A stretch of DNA of 43,045 nt from an uncultured Lachnospiraceae bacterium (GCA_947625775.1 CANQPM010000024.1:1-43045); one strand, 5' to 3'; positions 1-7,472 are shown, counted from the stretch's first letter. A program made the numbers and translations. Notes: a model not told the origin generated them from the letters alone.

Positions 1-2
1 CA

Positions 3-566
3 TTGTTCAATGCACACTACGGAACCGTCTTTTGCAAGCAGCGGTCATTCAAGACTGATTCCGATTGCAGGGACATTGAGATTAAAAAGCATGATGCTGA
101 TATGGCGGTGCTTGCATCCGTCAAAAAAGAGGCAGAGTTATTTCTTGACCATGATAAGCTGTCAAGGCAGGTCATAAAGAGAAATTCTCCTTTATCCGTT
201 AGTGACAGGATCAATTCCACAATGAGGTCGATTGAGGCAGCACAAAAAAGCTGGATTGCACTGTACGATAAATACGCTGACGGAAAACTGGAAAGAGAGT
301 TTTTCCTGAATGAGAAGAAACAGTATGATGCCGATATGGAGAAGCTGGAACAGGAACTTGCGGCACTCCGGCAGGCGCAGGAAGAAGAGGAAACCGAACA
401 GGAAGGCTCCCAAAGGAAAGCAGATCAGGCTATGGCATTTCTGGAAGAGGAAGAACTGACAGAGGATATGAAAGAAAAACTGATTGAAAAGGTCATCGTC
501 TATCCGGCAAGCAAGATTGAGATAGTCTGGAAGTATAAGGGACATTCTGTAAGGGAGTTGGTATAA
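3..566 (+). CDS. Large serine recombinase, C-terminal part (cut by window edge)
   Basis: This is the tail of a large serine site-specific recombinase (resolvase/TndX type). The reading frame is open to the left edge, so the true start and the catalytic serine domain lie outside the window. What is visible is a long charged coiled-coil stretch (about residues 70-150) followed by a C-terminal strand pattern, EKVIVYPASKIEIVWKYKG, which is typical of the DUF4368-like end of these integrases. Such enzymes cut and rejoin attachment sites to move conjugative or mobilisable elements in Clostridia. It lies near the right end of the element, about 0.7 kb before a broken chemotaxis-receptor gene, which fits an integrase next to its attachment site. 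Family assignment is by motif memory; the missing N-terminus prevents certainty. Confidence 0.75.
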   Translation: MFNAHYGTVFCKQRSFKTDSDCRDIEIKKHDADMAVLASVKKEAELFLDHDKLSRQVIKRNSPLSVSDRINSTMRSIEAAQKSWIALYDKYADGKLEREFFLNEKKQYDADMEKLEQELAALRQAQEEEETEQEGSQRKADQAMAFLEEEELTEDMKEKLIEKVIVYPASKIEIVWKYKGHSVRELV

Positions 567-678
567 GGGAAATAAAGAGTTGAAATAAGGGCAGGACTGA
601 ATTAGCACTGAAAGCGGAAACACCATTTGCACAAGCTGATCCAGTCCTGCCTTTGATTCTGGATAGGAGTATGTAAAG

Positions 679-1077
679 ATGGGCTTTACAAAGAGTGAGT
701 TAGTTCAGTTCTTCGATGAACTGACAGGGTTAATCAGTGAAGAAAACCAGAGTGAAGCAAATCTCCTGATACGGGGGTTTGTGCTTGACTTTGAGAAAAG
801 CTACAAATATGAAGATGCTGCATTGCAGAAGAACGTGCCATATGTGCCGCCGTTCTATATTCCAGTAATGCCGCAGACCTTTCAGGAAGAAATCAGACTG
901 AAGCTGACCGAGAAACTGACAGAACTGGGCGAGTACAGTCCAGAGAATGTAGAACAGGCGATGCACTCTAAAATCTATGACCTGAGAGAGCTGATCGACA
1001 TTACAGAGTATGCGAAATGGGCAGATGAAGAAATATACAAGGACTTCGCAAAGAAGCTGGCAGCAAGCAGGTGGTAG
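679..1077 (+). CDS. Unknown small protein of the integrated element
   Basis: I do not recognise this 132-residue protein. It is soluble-looking, acidic and probably all-helical, with no membrane segment or signal peptide. Its middle holds a proline-rich patch with VPYVPPFYIPVMP (about residues 49-61). The start is ATG at 679, with the AGGAG-like sequence TAGGAG about 10 bases upstream. It follows the serine recombinase by 112 bases on the same strand and precedes the element end, so it is most simply an accessory gene of that element. Nothing in it suggests a transposase, relaxase or excisionase with confidence, although a small accessory protein beside an integrase could have a directionality role; that is only a guess. 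Confidence 0.6.
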   Translation: MGFTKSELVQFFDELTGLISEENQSEANLLIRGFVLDFEKSYKYEDAALQKNVPYVPPFYIPVMPQTFQEEIRLKLTEKLTELGEYSPENVEQAMHSKIYDLRELIDITEYAKWADEEIYKDFAKKLAASRW

Positions 1078-1268
1078 GCAAGGGGCAGTTTCCTCTTACG
1101 GCATAGGTGGTATTCTGAATAATGCTTTTTAGGCATAGTTAAGCAAGACGGAATAAGTATTAGACATTATGCGGTGGTAAGAGTAAAATGAGAGTAGCGA
1201 AAGAAACGCATAAATTCCTTATTGGTGGGTTTGTGCAGAAAGTGCAAAAAAATGAAATTTTTTTTTAG

Positions 1269-1412
1269 TCCATACTTGACAGAAGAATAAGCGGAATGGT
1301 GGAGAACAATGCCGCCAGCGCACAGGAAAACGCCGCAATTTCATCAAACCTTGGAGAATGTGCGCAATCGTTGATGAACACGGTCGCGCAGTTCAGGCTT
1401 AAAAAATCATAA
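1269..1412 (+). pseudogene. 3' remnant of a methyl-accepting chemotaxis protein
   Basis: The frame beginning after the TAG at 1266-1268 and ending at TAA 1410-1412 translates to a peptide that includes RISGMVENNAASAQENAA and ends NTVAQFRLKKS. This is the conserved end of the MCP signalling helix, where methylation-site glutamates/glutamines lie in an alanine-rich heptad pattern, followed by the usual V-x-x-F-x-L tail. No start codon with a ribosome site precedes it, and the rest of the receptor is missing. The upstream neighbour is the end of the serine-recombinase element, so the simplest reading is that the element inserted into, or moved next to, an MCP gene and separated its tail. The other part should sit at the unseen left end if this was a clean insertion. 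Confidence 0.75.
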
Positions 1413-1437
1413 TCTGAAAGTTTTTCAGCCGTTTAGT

Positions 1438-1466
1438 TTGCGTATTTGCAGGAAAAGTAGTAGAAT
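1438..1466 (+). promoter_or_regulatory. Promoter for ornithine carbamoyltransferase gene
   Basis: TTGCGT at 1438-1443 and TAGAAT at 1461-1466 are separated by 17 bases, a good sigma-70/sigma-A spacing, and lie 34 bases before the gene's ATG at 1500. A small hairpin (CTGAAA at 1414-1419, TTTCAG at 1423-1428) just upstream may end transcripts from the chemotaxis remnant but has no T-tract behind it. Confidence 0.6.
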
Positions 1467-1499
1467 AAAGTATAAATTCGCAGAACGGAGGAAAAGATT

Positions 1500-2495
1500 A
1501 TGGATTTAAAGGGACGCAGCTTTTTGACATTGAAGGATTTTTCTAAGGAGGAGATTATTTACCTGCTTGATTTGGCGGCGGAGTATAAGGATAAGAAAAG
1601 AAAAGGAATACCGCATGACACTCTGCGCGGAAAAAATATAGCGCTTATATTTGAGAAGACAAGCACGCGCACGCGCTGTTCTTTTGAGGTGGCGGCGCAT
1701 GACTTGGGAATGGGCACGACGTATCTTGATCCGACGGGCTCGCAGATTGGCAAGAAGGAGTCGATTGCCGACACGGCGAGGGTGCTTGGCAGAATGTATG
1801 AGGGCATTGAGTACAGGGGCTTTGAGCAGAACATTGTGGAGGAGCTTGCAAAATACGCGGGCGTGCCTGTGTGGAACGGGCTTACGAACGAGTACCACCC
1901 TACGCAGATGCTTGCGGATATGCTTACGATAAGGGAGCATTTTGGCAGGCTTGAAGGGATAAAGCTTACATATATGGGTGACGCGCGTTACAATATGGGC
2001 AATTCGCTTATGATAGCCTGCTCTAAGCTGGGTATGCATTTTACGGCGTGTACGGCGAAGGAGTATTTCCCCAATAATGCTTTGGTAGAGCAATGCAGGG
2101 AGTATGCAAAGCAGACTGGCGCAACTATCACGCTCACGGAGGACGCGGACGCGGGAACGAAGGGCGCGGATGTTATTTATACAGATGTCTGGGTGTCAAT
2201 GGGCGAGCCCGAGCAGGTCTGGGAGGAGCGTATAAAGGCGCTCTCGCCGTATAAGGTCACAAAGCAGATAATGGAAAATGCGGGGGAACAGGCGGTATTT
2301 CTGCACTGTCTGCCTGCATTCCACGATTTAAAGACGACTATAGGAAAGGAGCAGGGGGAGAAGTACGGATTTGAGGATTTGGAGGTCACTGACGAGGTAT
2401 TTGAGTCCAAACAGTCGCTTGTGTTTGACGAGGCGGAGAACCGTATGCACACTATCAAGGCTGTGATTGCTGCGACGCTTGGGGCGGGGCGGTGA
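1500..2495 (+). CDS. argF: Ornithine carbamoyltransferase
   Basis: Cytoplasmic enzyme that joins carbamoyl phosphate and L-ornithine to give citrulline and phosphate, in arginine synthesis; the same reaction run backwards serves arginine deiminase catabolism (arcB). The 331-residue length is normal for the family. Visible motifs are the carbamoyl-phosphate loop STRTR (55-59), HPTQ (133-136), the ornithine-site DVWVSMG (229-235) and HCLPAFHD (269-276), which carries the catalytic cysteine. The start is ATG 1500 with GGAGG 9 bases upstream. No other arginine gene lies beside it, so anabolic versus catabolic use cannot be decided from context; argF is chosen as the default name. It appears to be a single-gene transcription unit, with hicAB following under its own promoter. 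Confidence 0.93.
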   Translation: MDLKGRSFLTLKDFSKEEIIYLLDLAAEYKDKKRKGIPHDTLRGKNIALIFEKTSTRTRCSFEVAAHDLGMGTTYLDPTGSQIGKKESIADTARVLGRMYEGIEYRGFEQNIVEELAKYAGVPVWNGLTNEYHPTQMLADMLTIREHFGRLEGIKLTYMGDARYNMGNSLMIACSKLGMHFTACTAKEYFPNNALVEQCREYAKQTGATITLTEDADAGTKGADVIYTDVWVSMGEPEQVWEERIKALSPYKVTKQIMENAGEQAVFLHCLPAFHDLKTTIGKEQGEKYGFEDLEVTDEVFESKQSLVFDEAENRMHTIKAVIAATLGAGR

Positions 2496-2572
2496 GAGGC
2501 AAGCGTTAAAATGCCAAGCGCGAATGGTCAAACAATTTGCAGAGCAGTGTAGGCGAATTGGCGAGCTAAAGG

Positions 2573-2601
2573 TTGACACCATATATGACATCACATATAA
2601 T
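2573..2601 (+). promoter_or_regulatory. hicAB promoter with an internal inverted-repeat operator
   Basis: A consensus promoter, TTGACA (2573-2578) and TATAAT (2596-2601) with a 17-base spacer, stands just before hicA. Between and into the -10 box lies an inverted repeat, TATATG (2582-2587) and CATATA (2594-2599), with a 6-base centre. HicB antitoxins with a ribbon-helix-helix tail commonly repress their own promoters, so this is the likely HicB operator; that role is inferred. Confidence 0.75.
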
Positions 2602-2620
2602 ATATACAGGAGGCATTATA

Positions 2621-2878
2621 ATGTCAAAATGGGATAAACTATTAACAAAAATTTGCTCTTTGTCAAGAGATCTCAGGTTTGATGAATTGTGTAAAGTATT
2701 GGAAGGCTGTGGATATAAAATGAATGTACCAAAGGGAGGGAGCAGCCATTATACATTTAGAAAGCCTGGCTGCCAGCCGATTACGATACCAAAGCATGAG
2801 CCTATCAAAAGGGTTTACGTAGAGATGGTGAAACAGGTTGTAGAGAGTGAAGGTGATAATGATGAAAACGCTGAATGA
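2621..2878 (+). CDS. hicA: HicA-type mRNA interferase toxin
   Basis: Small (85-residue) toxin of the HicAB toxin-antitoxin family; HicA proteins have a double-stranded-RNA-binding fold and cut mRNA, blocking translation until bound by HicB. The conserved core GGSSHYTFRKPG (39-50) contains the expected catalytic histidine H43, and ITIPKHEPIKR (54-64) matches the family's second half. The start is ATG 2621 with AGGAGG 8 bases upstream; a longer frame upstream would read through the promoter and is rejected. hicB begins inside the end of this gene (overlap 17 bases), the usual translationally coupled arrangement. Slightly longer than the shortest HicA proteins because of a charged C-terminal tail. 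Confidence 0.88.
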   Translation: MSKWDKLLTKICSLSRDLRFDELCKVLEGCGYKMNVPKGGSSHYTFRKPGCQPITIPKHEPIKRVYVEMVKQVVESEGDNDENAE

Positions 2879-3224
2879 TTACATGAAATTAAATTATCGC
2901 ATGGAAATTGTAGAGGATACTGAGGAAGGCGGTTTTGTGGTTTCATATCCAGAACTCCCTGGCTGCATTACCTGTGGAGAAACTATCGAATCGGCGGCTG
3001 CTAACGCACTGGATGCCAAGAAAGCATGGCTGGAAGCTGCGATTGATGAAAATATAGAAATTTATGAGCCAGACAGCCTGGAAAATTATTCTGGACAGTT
3101 TAAGATTAGAATGCCGCGCAGTCTGCACCGTTCTTTAGCGGAACACTCCAAAAGGGAGGGCATTAGCATGAACCAGTATTGTGTTTATCTTCTTGCGAAA
3201 AATGATACGGCATACTCAAAATAG
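2862..3224 (+). CDS. hicB: HicB-type antitoxin
   Basis: Antitoxin partner of HicA (120 residues). The N-terminal part has the partially degraded RNase-H-like HicB fold, with the hallmark YPELPGCITCGET (about 29-41). The C-terminal part, with FKIRMPRSLHRSLAEHSKREG (split by helix breaks, about 81-101), is a ribbon-helix-helix DNA-binding domain that would bind the operator upstream of hicA. Either ATG at 2859 or 2862 can start it; 2862 is used because GAAGGTGATA gives better spacing, but the two cannot be separated by eye. It overlaps hicA by 17 bases and is followed after 52 bases by an unrelated acetyltransferase gene. Confidence 0.88.
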   Translation: MKTLNDYMKLNYRMEIVEDTEEGGFVVSYPELPGCITCGETIESAAANALDAKKAWLEAAIDENIEIYEPDSLENYSGQFKIRMPRSLHRSLAEHSKREGISMNQYCVYLLAKNDTAYSK

Positions 3225-3276
3225 CGGATACCTTAATGTCAAGGATTGCACAAGAAAAAACTGTGGAGATGTAATT

Positions 3277-4044
3277 ATGACAAATAAGGAAATACTCAAA
3301 ATCGCAATGGAGCAGTCTGCAACAGATATAAACTGCAAGGCATCTGATTTTCTTTGCGATAAGCATGTTATCGTAAAGTCGGGCGTGGGCGCGGGTGCGC
3401 GGAAGTATTATAAGGAGCCGATTGCCTGTAATCTTGTTTCGTATGGAAATAATATTGTCGCGTCTGTCCGTGACGAATACAGGGAAATTGTCGAAGAATA
3501 TATAAATAAGTTTGAATTTTACTACTGTTTTGAGACACCGAATATGCACTGGCTGAATGAGCGGCTGATGCAGAAAGGGCAGATGGTGTGCTTTATGGCG
3601 GAATATTATTTGCCTGATGTTGAGAAGCTTCATGCGCTGCCGTGTAACTGCGAGATTAAGATGCTGGATTCGGCTGATTTTGGCGGACTGTACACGCATG
3701 AATGGGGAAATGCGTTGTGCGCGGACAGGAAAGAATTAGATGTCTTGGGAGTGGGGGCATATTTGGATGGGAAACTTATAGGGCTGGCGGGCTGTTCGGC
3801 GGACTGTGATACTATGTGGCAGATTGGCGTAGACGTGCTTCCCGAATACAGGCGAAAGGGAATAGCGTCGGCGCTGACAAGCCGCTTGGCAATAGAAATA
3901 TTAAAAAGAGGAAAAGTCCCGTTTTACTGTTCGGCATGGTCGAATATCCGCTCGGCGAGGAACGCGGTCAAAAGTGGATTTGTCCCTGCATGGGTGGAAA
4001 TGACCGCGAAGCCGAAAGAAATTGTCAACGAAATGAACCAATAA
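3277..4044 (+). CDS. GNAT-family N-acetyltransferase
   Basis: Acetyl-CoA-dependent acetyltransferase of the GNAT superfamily; the substrate is not predictable. The C-terminal half (about residues 125-240) holds the fold, with the acetyl-CoA pyrophosphate loop in VDVLPEYRRKGIASAL (185-200; core RRKGIA 192-197) and a following helix with SARNAVKSGF (226-235). The N-terminal 120 residues form an extra domain unlike a minimal GNAT, so this is a two-part protein of 255 residues. The start is ATG 3277 with GGAG 8 bases upstream; a longer frame from 3181 would overlap hicB and lacks a ribosome site. It converges on the DUF1848 gene, with a shared hairpin between them. Confidence 0.8.
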   Translation: MTNKEILKIAMEQSATDINCKASDFLCDKHVIVKSGVGAGARKYYKEPIACNLVSYGNNIVASVRDEYREIVEEYINKFEFYYCFETPNMHWLNERLMQKGQMVCFMAEYYLPDVEKLHALPCNCEIKMLDSADFGGLYTHEWGNALCADRKELDVLGVGAYLDGKLIGLAGCSADCDTMWQIGVDVLPEYRRKGIASALTSRLAIEILKRGKVPFYCSAWSNIRSARNAVKSGFVPAWVEMTAKPKEIVNEMNQ

Positions 4045-4057
4045 AAACATTAAAGAA

Positions 4058-4088
4058 ATCTAAGGCGGCAAAAGACGCAGCCTTAGAT
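4058..4088. terminator. Hairpin between convergent genes
   Basis: ATCTAAGGC (4058-4066) and GCCTTAGAT (4080-4088) form a perfect 9-bp stem around a 13-base loop, between the acetyltransferase stop and the stop of the minus-strand DUF1848 gene. A weak T-rich stretch follows on the plus strand. It is placed to stop transcription from both sides. Confidence 0.55.
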
Positions 4089-4091
4089 TGT

Positions 4092-5048
4092 CTAAATGAT
4101 TGTTTCTGATAAATTAAAAATACTTAACTGCTGTTCTTTAAGCAATTTTGCTGTTCTTATTGCTATTTTATCATCTTCGTCTATGGTGTTGCACAATATC
4201 GGCGAGTTTGGGTCATATTTGGCATAATTTTTGGCGGCGTTTTCCTCGCTGTAATTTGCGTAACAATATTTGCACCCGTTTTTGCAGGTGTTGTATGCTC
4301 CGATGTCTATGCTTTCAATGCAGCCGCACTCTGCGCGCTGGTTTTTATCCTTTGCCGCGTTAAGCCTGTATCCGATTATATCTTCAATAAGGGCTTTGTC
4401 GATGCAGCAATTATGCATGATATTGCATTTGTCTAAATCTATGCTTTCGGCGCAGCTGCCTACGGATATGCCGTTTTCGGCGGCAATTTCGGATATTTTC
4501 CCTGCAAATTCTAACAGCTCGTTTTTGTCAGGTTCGTATGCATTTAGTTGAACCATATTTTTCCTGTTTTTGGCATATATGTCAACAAAGCTGATGACAC
4601 ATTTTTCAGTATAGCCGCTAAGCGCCGCCGCAATCTGGCTGAACGCTTTCAAATGGTATTCATGGGTATATCTTTTTGTGAAAATGACGGGATCATAGCG
4701 CCATATCACTCTTTTCCTGCCAAGCTTTTGTGACAGCTTTTGAAATGTGGGAATTATTTTATCCTTTTTATGCGGGACATTAGGCTCGATATCTTTTCCG
4801 TATCCAGTCAGCGTAAACTGGAAATAGTAATTGTACTGGTCAAGCTCGTCTAGTCTGCCAAGCATTGGCGCTGGATTTTTTGTTCAGAATACAATGCAGT
4901 CTACGGCTTTCGGCGTTATGTCGAGCCTGCTTACCTGATGTACGTTCATTGGGTTTCTGACGTATGCGAAACCTTCTTTTATTCTGTTAAAAAACCATTC
5001 CGAATAGTAGTTTGGAATGTCGGTTCTGCGGCTTGCGCTTAGTATCAT
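4092..5048 (-). pseudogene. DUF1848-family protein with an in-frame TGA at codon 55
   Basis: Read on the minus strand from ATG 5048-5046, the frame runs 318 codons to TAG 4094-4092, with a single interruption, TGA at 4886-4884 (codon 55). The N-terminal part begins MILSASRRTDIPNYYSEWF and the text around the stop reads DCIVF-stop-TKNPAPML. The family motif there is VFWTKNP, so the TGA replaces a tryptophan TGG by one base. The rest of the frame is intact, ending with a CKNGCKYCYA motif (three cysteines spaced 3 and 2) as in iron-sulfur proteins distantly like radical SAM enzymes. The function of DUF1848 is unknown. Translation from an internal ATG at 4865 would lose the conserved N-terminus, so the gene is probably dead, very recently. 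A sequencing error or stop read-through is the alternative. Confidence 0.85.
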
Positions 5049-5147
5049 TGTTGTAGTCCTCGGGTTTGATGATTTTTTATTAATGCTTTGGTGGAGTGTG
5101 GGAATTAGATGATGGCGTGTGTGCTATTTTGGGTTATTTATGGAAAT

Positions 5148-5156
5148 ATTATACCA
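5148..5156 (-). promoter_or_regulatory. Extended -10 promoter for the DUF1848 gene
   Basis: On the minus strand the sequence TGG followed by TATAAT (plus-strand 5148-5153, with the TG at 5155-5156) is a perfect extended -10 element about 100 bases before the ATG at 5048. A TTGACA-like CTGACA lies upstream but with too short a spacer, so the extended -10 probably carries the promoter. Confidence 0.5.
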
Positions 5157-5230
5157 TTAGCGTGAATTGTCAGGCAATATGTTTTTATTTGTTTTTCATT
5201 CATCAGCAATGCTAAAACATTTTAAATGTA

Positions 5231-5259
5231 TTGACTTAGCATTACTTGTTTGCTATTAT
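5231..5259 (+). promoter_or_regulatory. Promoter for the relB-like gene
   Basis: TTGACT (5231-5236) and TATTAT (5254-5259) have a 17-base spacer, and TG at 5251-5252 gives an extended -10. The start codon is about 100 bases downstream, leaving a sizeable leader that contains the repeated word CGTTTCGCAATT. Confidence 0.6.
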
Positions 5260-5362
5260 TACCATAAGGTTAAAATAGGCATTTGTGTAACTTTATTCGG
5301 ACGGTTTAGAACGCGTTTCGCAATTGCTTATAAAGTTAAAATATGGAAGGGAGACGGCGTAA

Positions 5363-5641
5363 ATGGCGAGTACGATTCAGGTAAGGGTAGATGATGATTT
5401 AAAGGCGAAGTCAGATGCTCTGTTTAAGGATTTAGGAACAGATACCACGACCGCAATCCGTATGTTTTTGACGCAGGCATTGGCGGTAAATGGTTTTCCA
5501 TTTGAAATAAAACGGGCAAATCTGTATGGGGCATTGACAGAGCATGAAATACTGGATAAGCTGGAAAAATCGCGCAAACACGCGAATCTGGGAATGTATA
5601 AGGAGGCGGCGGAGGTTTCCCGCGATATGAGAGAAAAGTAA
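5363..5641 (+). CDS. RelB/DinJ-family antitoxin, no toxin partner
   Basis: Ribbon-helix-helix antitoxin of 92 residues. The N-terminal IQVRVDDDLKAKSDALFKDL (5-24) and the following DTTTAIRMFLTQALAVNGFPFEI pattern (split; about 27-49) are hallmarks of the RelB/DinJ family, which dimerises to bind DNA and normally neutralises a RelE/YafQ ribosome-dependent RNase. The start is ATG 5363 with GGGAG 10 bases upstream. No RelE-like frame follows; the next gene is a CD3324-like protein 192 bases away, so the antitoxin is solitary here. It may be a remnant of a pair, an anti-addiction factor, or act on a toxin elsewhere. Confidence 0.85.
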   Translation: MASTIQVRVDDDLKAKSDALFKDLGTDTTTAIRMFLTQALAVNGFPFEIKRANLYGALTEHEILDKLEKSRKHANLGMYKEAAEVSRDMREK

Positions 5642-5833
5642 AAACAAGATGTATTAGCCGCAGTTTTTGACTATTTGGTATATTGTGTTTTTTGGAAATT
5701 GCAGAAGGAGGGATTTTTCATATGAAACGATATGTTATGTCTGCATAGCACTGGCTATTGCAATAAAAGTTATGTTCATGAGGTTGCTGTAGCCAATGCT
5801 GTTCCTGAAAAATATTGATTTAGGGAGGCAGAC

Positions 5834-6103
5834 ATGGGCTATATAAGAGCAGAAGAAATTCTGCCCATTGAAGTAATGGAATTGGTGCAGCAGTATGTTG
5901 ACGGAGAAAATATTTACATTCCGCGCAAGCGGGCGAACAGGCAGGAGTGGGGCGCGGGCACGCAGATCAGGCAGGAGCTTTGGGCGCGTGACAGGCAAAT
6001 CTACGAGGAGTACCTTGCGGGGAGTAAAACCTCTGAATTAGCCTGCAAATATTTTCTGTCGGTAAAGAGCATACAGCGTATTCTGAGAAAAATGAGCAAA
6101 TAA
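5834..6103 (+). CDS. CD3324-like helix-turn-helix protein
   Basis: 89-residue protein resembling the CD3324 family of Clostridia. The middle has the typical QQYVDGENIYIPRK (19-32) followed by a charged helix, and the C-terminus LACKYFLSVKSIQRILRKM (69-87) is a helix-turn-helix, so a DNA-binding role is likely. The family resembles the Mor/C phage activators at low similarity. The start is ATG 5834 with GGGAGG 8 bases upstream. It is probably transcribed alone and ends at the strong terminator at 6110-6158. Its target is unknown. Confidence 0.75.
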   Translation: MGYIRAEEILPIEVMELVQQYVDGENIYIPRKRANRQEWGAGTQIRQELWARDRQIYEEYLAGSKTSELACKYFLSVKSIQRILRKMSK

Positions 6104-6109
6104 AGCTGT

Positions 6110-6158
6110 GGGCTGATACTTGGCGTAGTTTATGTCAGTGTCGGCTCATATTTTTTTA
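6110..6158 (+). terminator. Rho-independent terminator
   Basis: GGGCTGATACT (6110-6120) pairs with AGTGTCGGCTC (6137-6147), an 11-bp stem including G-U pairs, and is followed by a run of Ts at 6150-6157. It ends the CD3324-like gene. Confidence 0.7.
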
Positions 6159-6256
6159 TAAAAAAGCGCGAGGTGGAAGGCGGTCTTGGGATATGCTACA
6201 CTTTATATGGAAAAATAGGAATTGCATATTTTGCACAAATTCAAATGATTAAAAAA

Positions 6257-6268
6257 CGTTTCGCAATT
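6257..6268 (+). repeat. CGTTTCGCAATT leader word, second copy
   Basis: The 12-base word CGTTTCGCAATT occurs here and at 5314-5325; in each case it is followed after two bases by a TATA-containing stretch and ends about 37-38 bases before a start codon (relB-like 5363; methyltransferase 6307). A shared operator or transcript-start element is possible. Confidence 0.5.
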
Positions 6269-6306
6269 ACCTATATATAAAAAATCATGCAGGGAGAAAA
6301 ATTATC

Positions 6307-7008
6307 ATGAAAACACAGGAAGAATATTTGCAGGAATTAAAACAGTGGCTTTATGACACGGCAGATGTCCCGTTGGAGGAAATGTCCTCTTTTTTTGCCA
6401 ATCGTTTGGACAGTTATGAGGAGCATATGTCCGCCTGGGAGAAATCTTATAAATTGTTTGCAGAAGAAATTCCGCCTGAATGTCAAAAAATTTTGGATTT
6501 AGGCTGCGGTACTGGTTTGGAGCTGGATAAGATTTGGCAAATGAAGCCTGACGTGGAGGTGACAGGCGTGGACTTGTGCCAAAACATGCTTGAAAAATTG
6601 ATGGAGAAACATTCCGATAAGCGTTTTACTCCGATTTGTCAGGACTATTTTAAATACGATTTTGGAAATGAGCGGTGGGATGCCGTTATTTCATTTGAAA
6701 GCTTTCACCATTTCCTGCCAGAGCGGAAAAAGGAATTGTATTCAAAAATTTACAGCGGCGTGAAGGCGGGAGGCGTATTTATTTTAGGGGACTACATTGC
6801 CTGCTGCGGCGAGGAGGAGGAGCTTTTGCGAGATGCCTATTTGAAACGGAGAAATCAGTCCGATATTCCAGACGACTGTTTTGTCCATTTTGATATTCCG
6901 CTGACTATGGGGCATGAGAAGGCTTTGCTGCAGGAGGCGGGATTTACGGTTGAGAAAGTATTGGACGAGGCTGCCGCGATTATTGTGTGCCGAAAAGGGG
7001 GAAAATAA
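6307..7008 (+). CDS. Class I SAM-dependent methyltransferase
   Basis: Methyltransferase with the Rossmann-like class I fold (233 residues). Motif I, ILDLGCGTG (62-70), binds S-adenosylmethionine, followed by the acidic VTGVDLC (about 84-90) that contacts the ribose, and a post-I region WDAVISFESFHHF typical of small-molecule methyltransferases (UbiE/Methyltransf_11-25 groups). The substrate is unknown. The start is ATG 6307 with GGGAG 10 bases upstream. The next gene, a GNAT protein, starts two bases after this stop, so they are one transcription unit, perhaps modifying the same small molecule. Confidence 0.85.
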   Translation: MKTQEEYLQELKQWLYDTADVPLEEMSSFFANRLDSYEEHMSAWEKSYKLFAEEIPPECQKILDLGCGTGLELDKIWQMKPDVEVTGVDLCQNMLEKLMEKHSDKRFTPICQDYFKYDFGNERWDAVISFESFHHFLPERKKELYSKIYSGVKAGGVFILGDYIACCGEEEELLRDAYLKRRNQSDIPDDCFVHFDIPLTMGHEKALLQEAGFTVEKVLDEAAAIIVCRKGGK

Positions 7009-7010
7009 AA

Positions 7011-7472
7011 ATGCAAGTAATAGATTATTATGCCTGTGACAGGCAGCAACACTGGCTGGAGCAGATAAGTAAAAGCGACTGGAGCGCAGGGCAGTTTCTG
7101 TATGAATTGTTGAGCGGAAATACATTTAAGAAAACAGTAGGGGAAAATTCCAAGGTCTTGATGCTTATTGATGGAGATGATCTTATTTCGTTCTGCACAT
7201 ATGCGGAAAAAGACGATATACAGCCGACGACGCTGACGCCATGGATAGGGTTTGTATATACATTTCCGCAGTACAGAGGGCATCATTATTTTGGTAAGCT
7301 GCTTGGTGAAATTGAAAAAATCGCGCAGTCTCAAAATGTGCGAGATATTTTTATATCTACAAATCATATCGGACTGTATGAAAAGTATGGATTTGAGTTT
7401 TATCAGATGATGAATGATATGGAGGGAGAATCATCAAGAGTTTATAGAAAGCATATAGGAAATTTTTTGTGA
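7011..7472 (+). CDS. GNAT-family N-acetyltransferase
   Basis: 153-residue GNAT acetyltransferase. The fold is visible as strands up to IGFVYTFPQYRGHHYFGKLL (about 81-100), where the R/Q-x-x-G-x-G/H loop has YRGHHYFGK, a divergent acetyl-CoA loop, and as a final LYEKYGFEFYQMM (123-135) typical of the family end. The start is ATG 7011 with GGGGGA 7-8 bases upstream, inside the preceding methyltransferase end; a longer frame from 6987 is less likely. It is coupled to the methyltransferase by a 2-base gap. Substrate unknown. Confidence 0.8.
   Translation: MQVIDYYACDRQQHWLEQISKSDWSAGQFLYELLSGNTFKKTVGENSKVLMLIDGDDLISFCTYAEKDDIQPTTLTPWIGFVYTFPQYRGHHYFGKLLGEIEKIAQSQNVRDIFISTNHIGLYEKYGFEFYQMMNDMEGESSRVYRKHIGNFL

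Larger units (their letters stand above)
1..1268 (+). mobile_element. Right-hand end of an integrated serine-recombinase element
   Basis: The recombinase tail (to 566), one small unknown gene (679-1077) and about 190 noncoding bases (1078-1268) end where sequence coding for the last part of a chemotaxis receptor begins. The right boundary is set from the point where the receptor reading frame first becomes open (after the TAG at 1266-1268); the actual crossover could lie some tens of bases further in. The left end is outside the window, so size and type (conjugative, mobilisable or simple) cannot be judged. Confidence 0.5.
5049..5362. other. Divergent intergenic region with two promoters
   Basis: This gap between the minus-strand DUF1848 gene and the plus-strand relB-like gene holds an extended -10 promoter for the former (minus strand, around 5148-5156) and a -35/-10 promoter for the latter (5231-5259). 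Short frames in it look like chance. A 12-base word at 5314-5325 recurs before the methyltransferase gene at 6257-6268. Confidence 0.6.

Noticed and set aside
1651-1932. Arginine-rich frame inside the ornithine carbamoyltransferase gene
   Set aside because: It is a shadow of the GC-rich wobble pattern of the real gene in another frame.
5167-5394. Plus-strand open frame of 75 codons before the relB-like gene
   Set aside because: It starts with no ribosome site, spans the promoter and overlaps the relB start in another frame; its sequence has no domain character.
5711-5745. Eight-codon frame starting MKRYVMSA after a GGAGG site
   Set aside because: The ribosome site is good but the frame stops at once and nothing recognisable follows; it may be a trace of a lost gene but cannot be supported.
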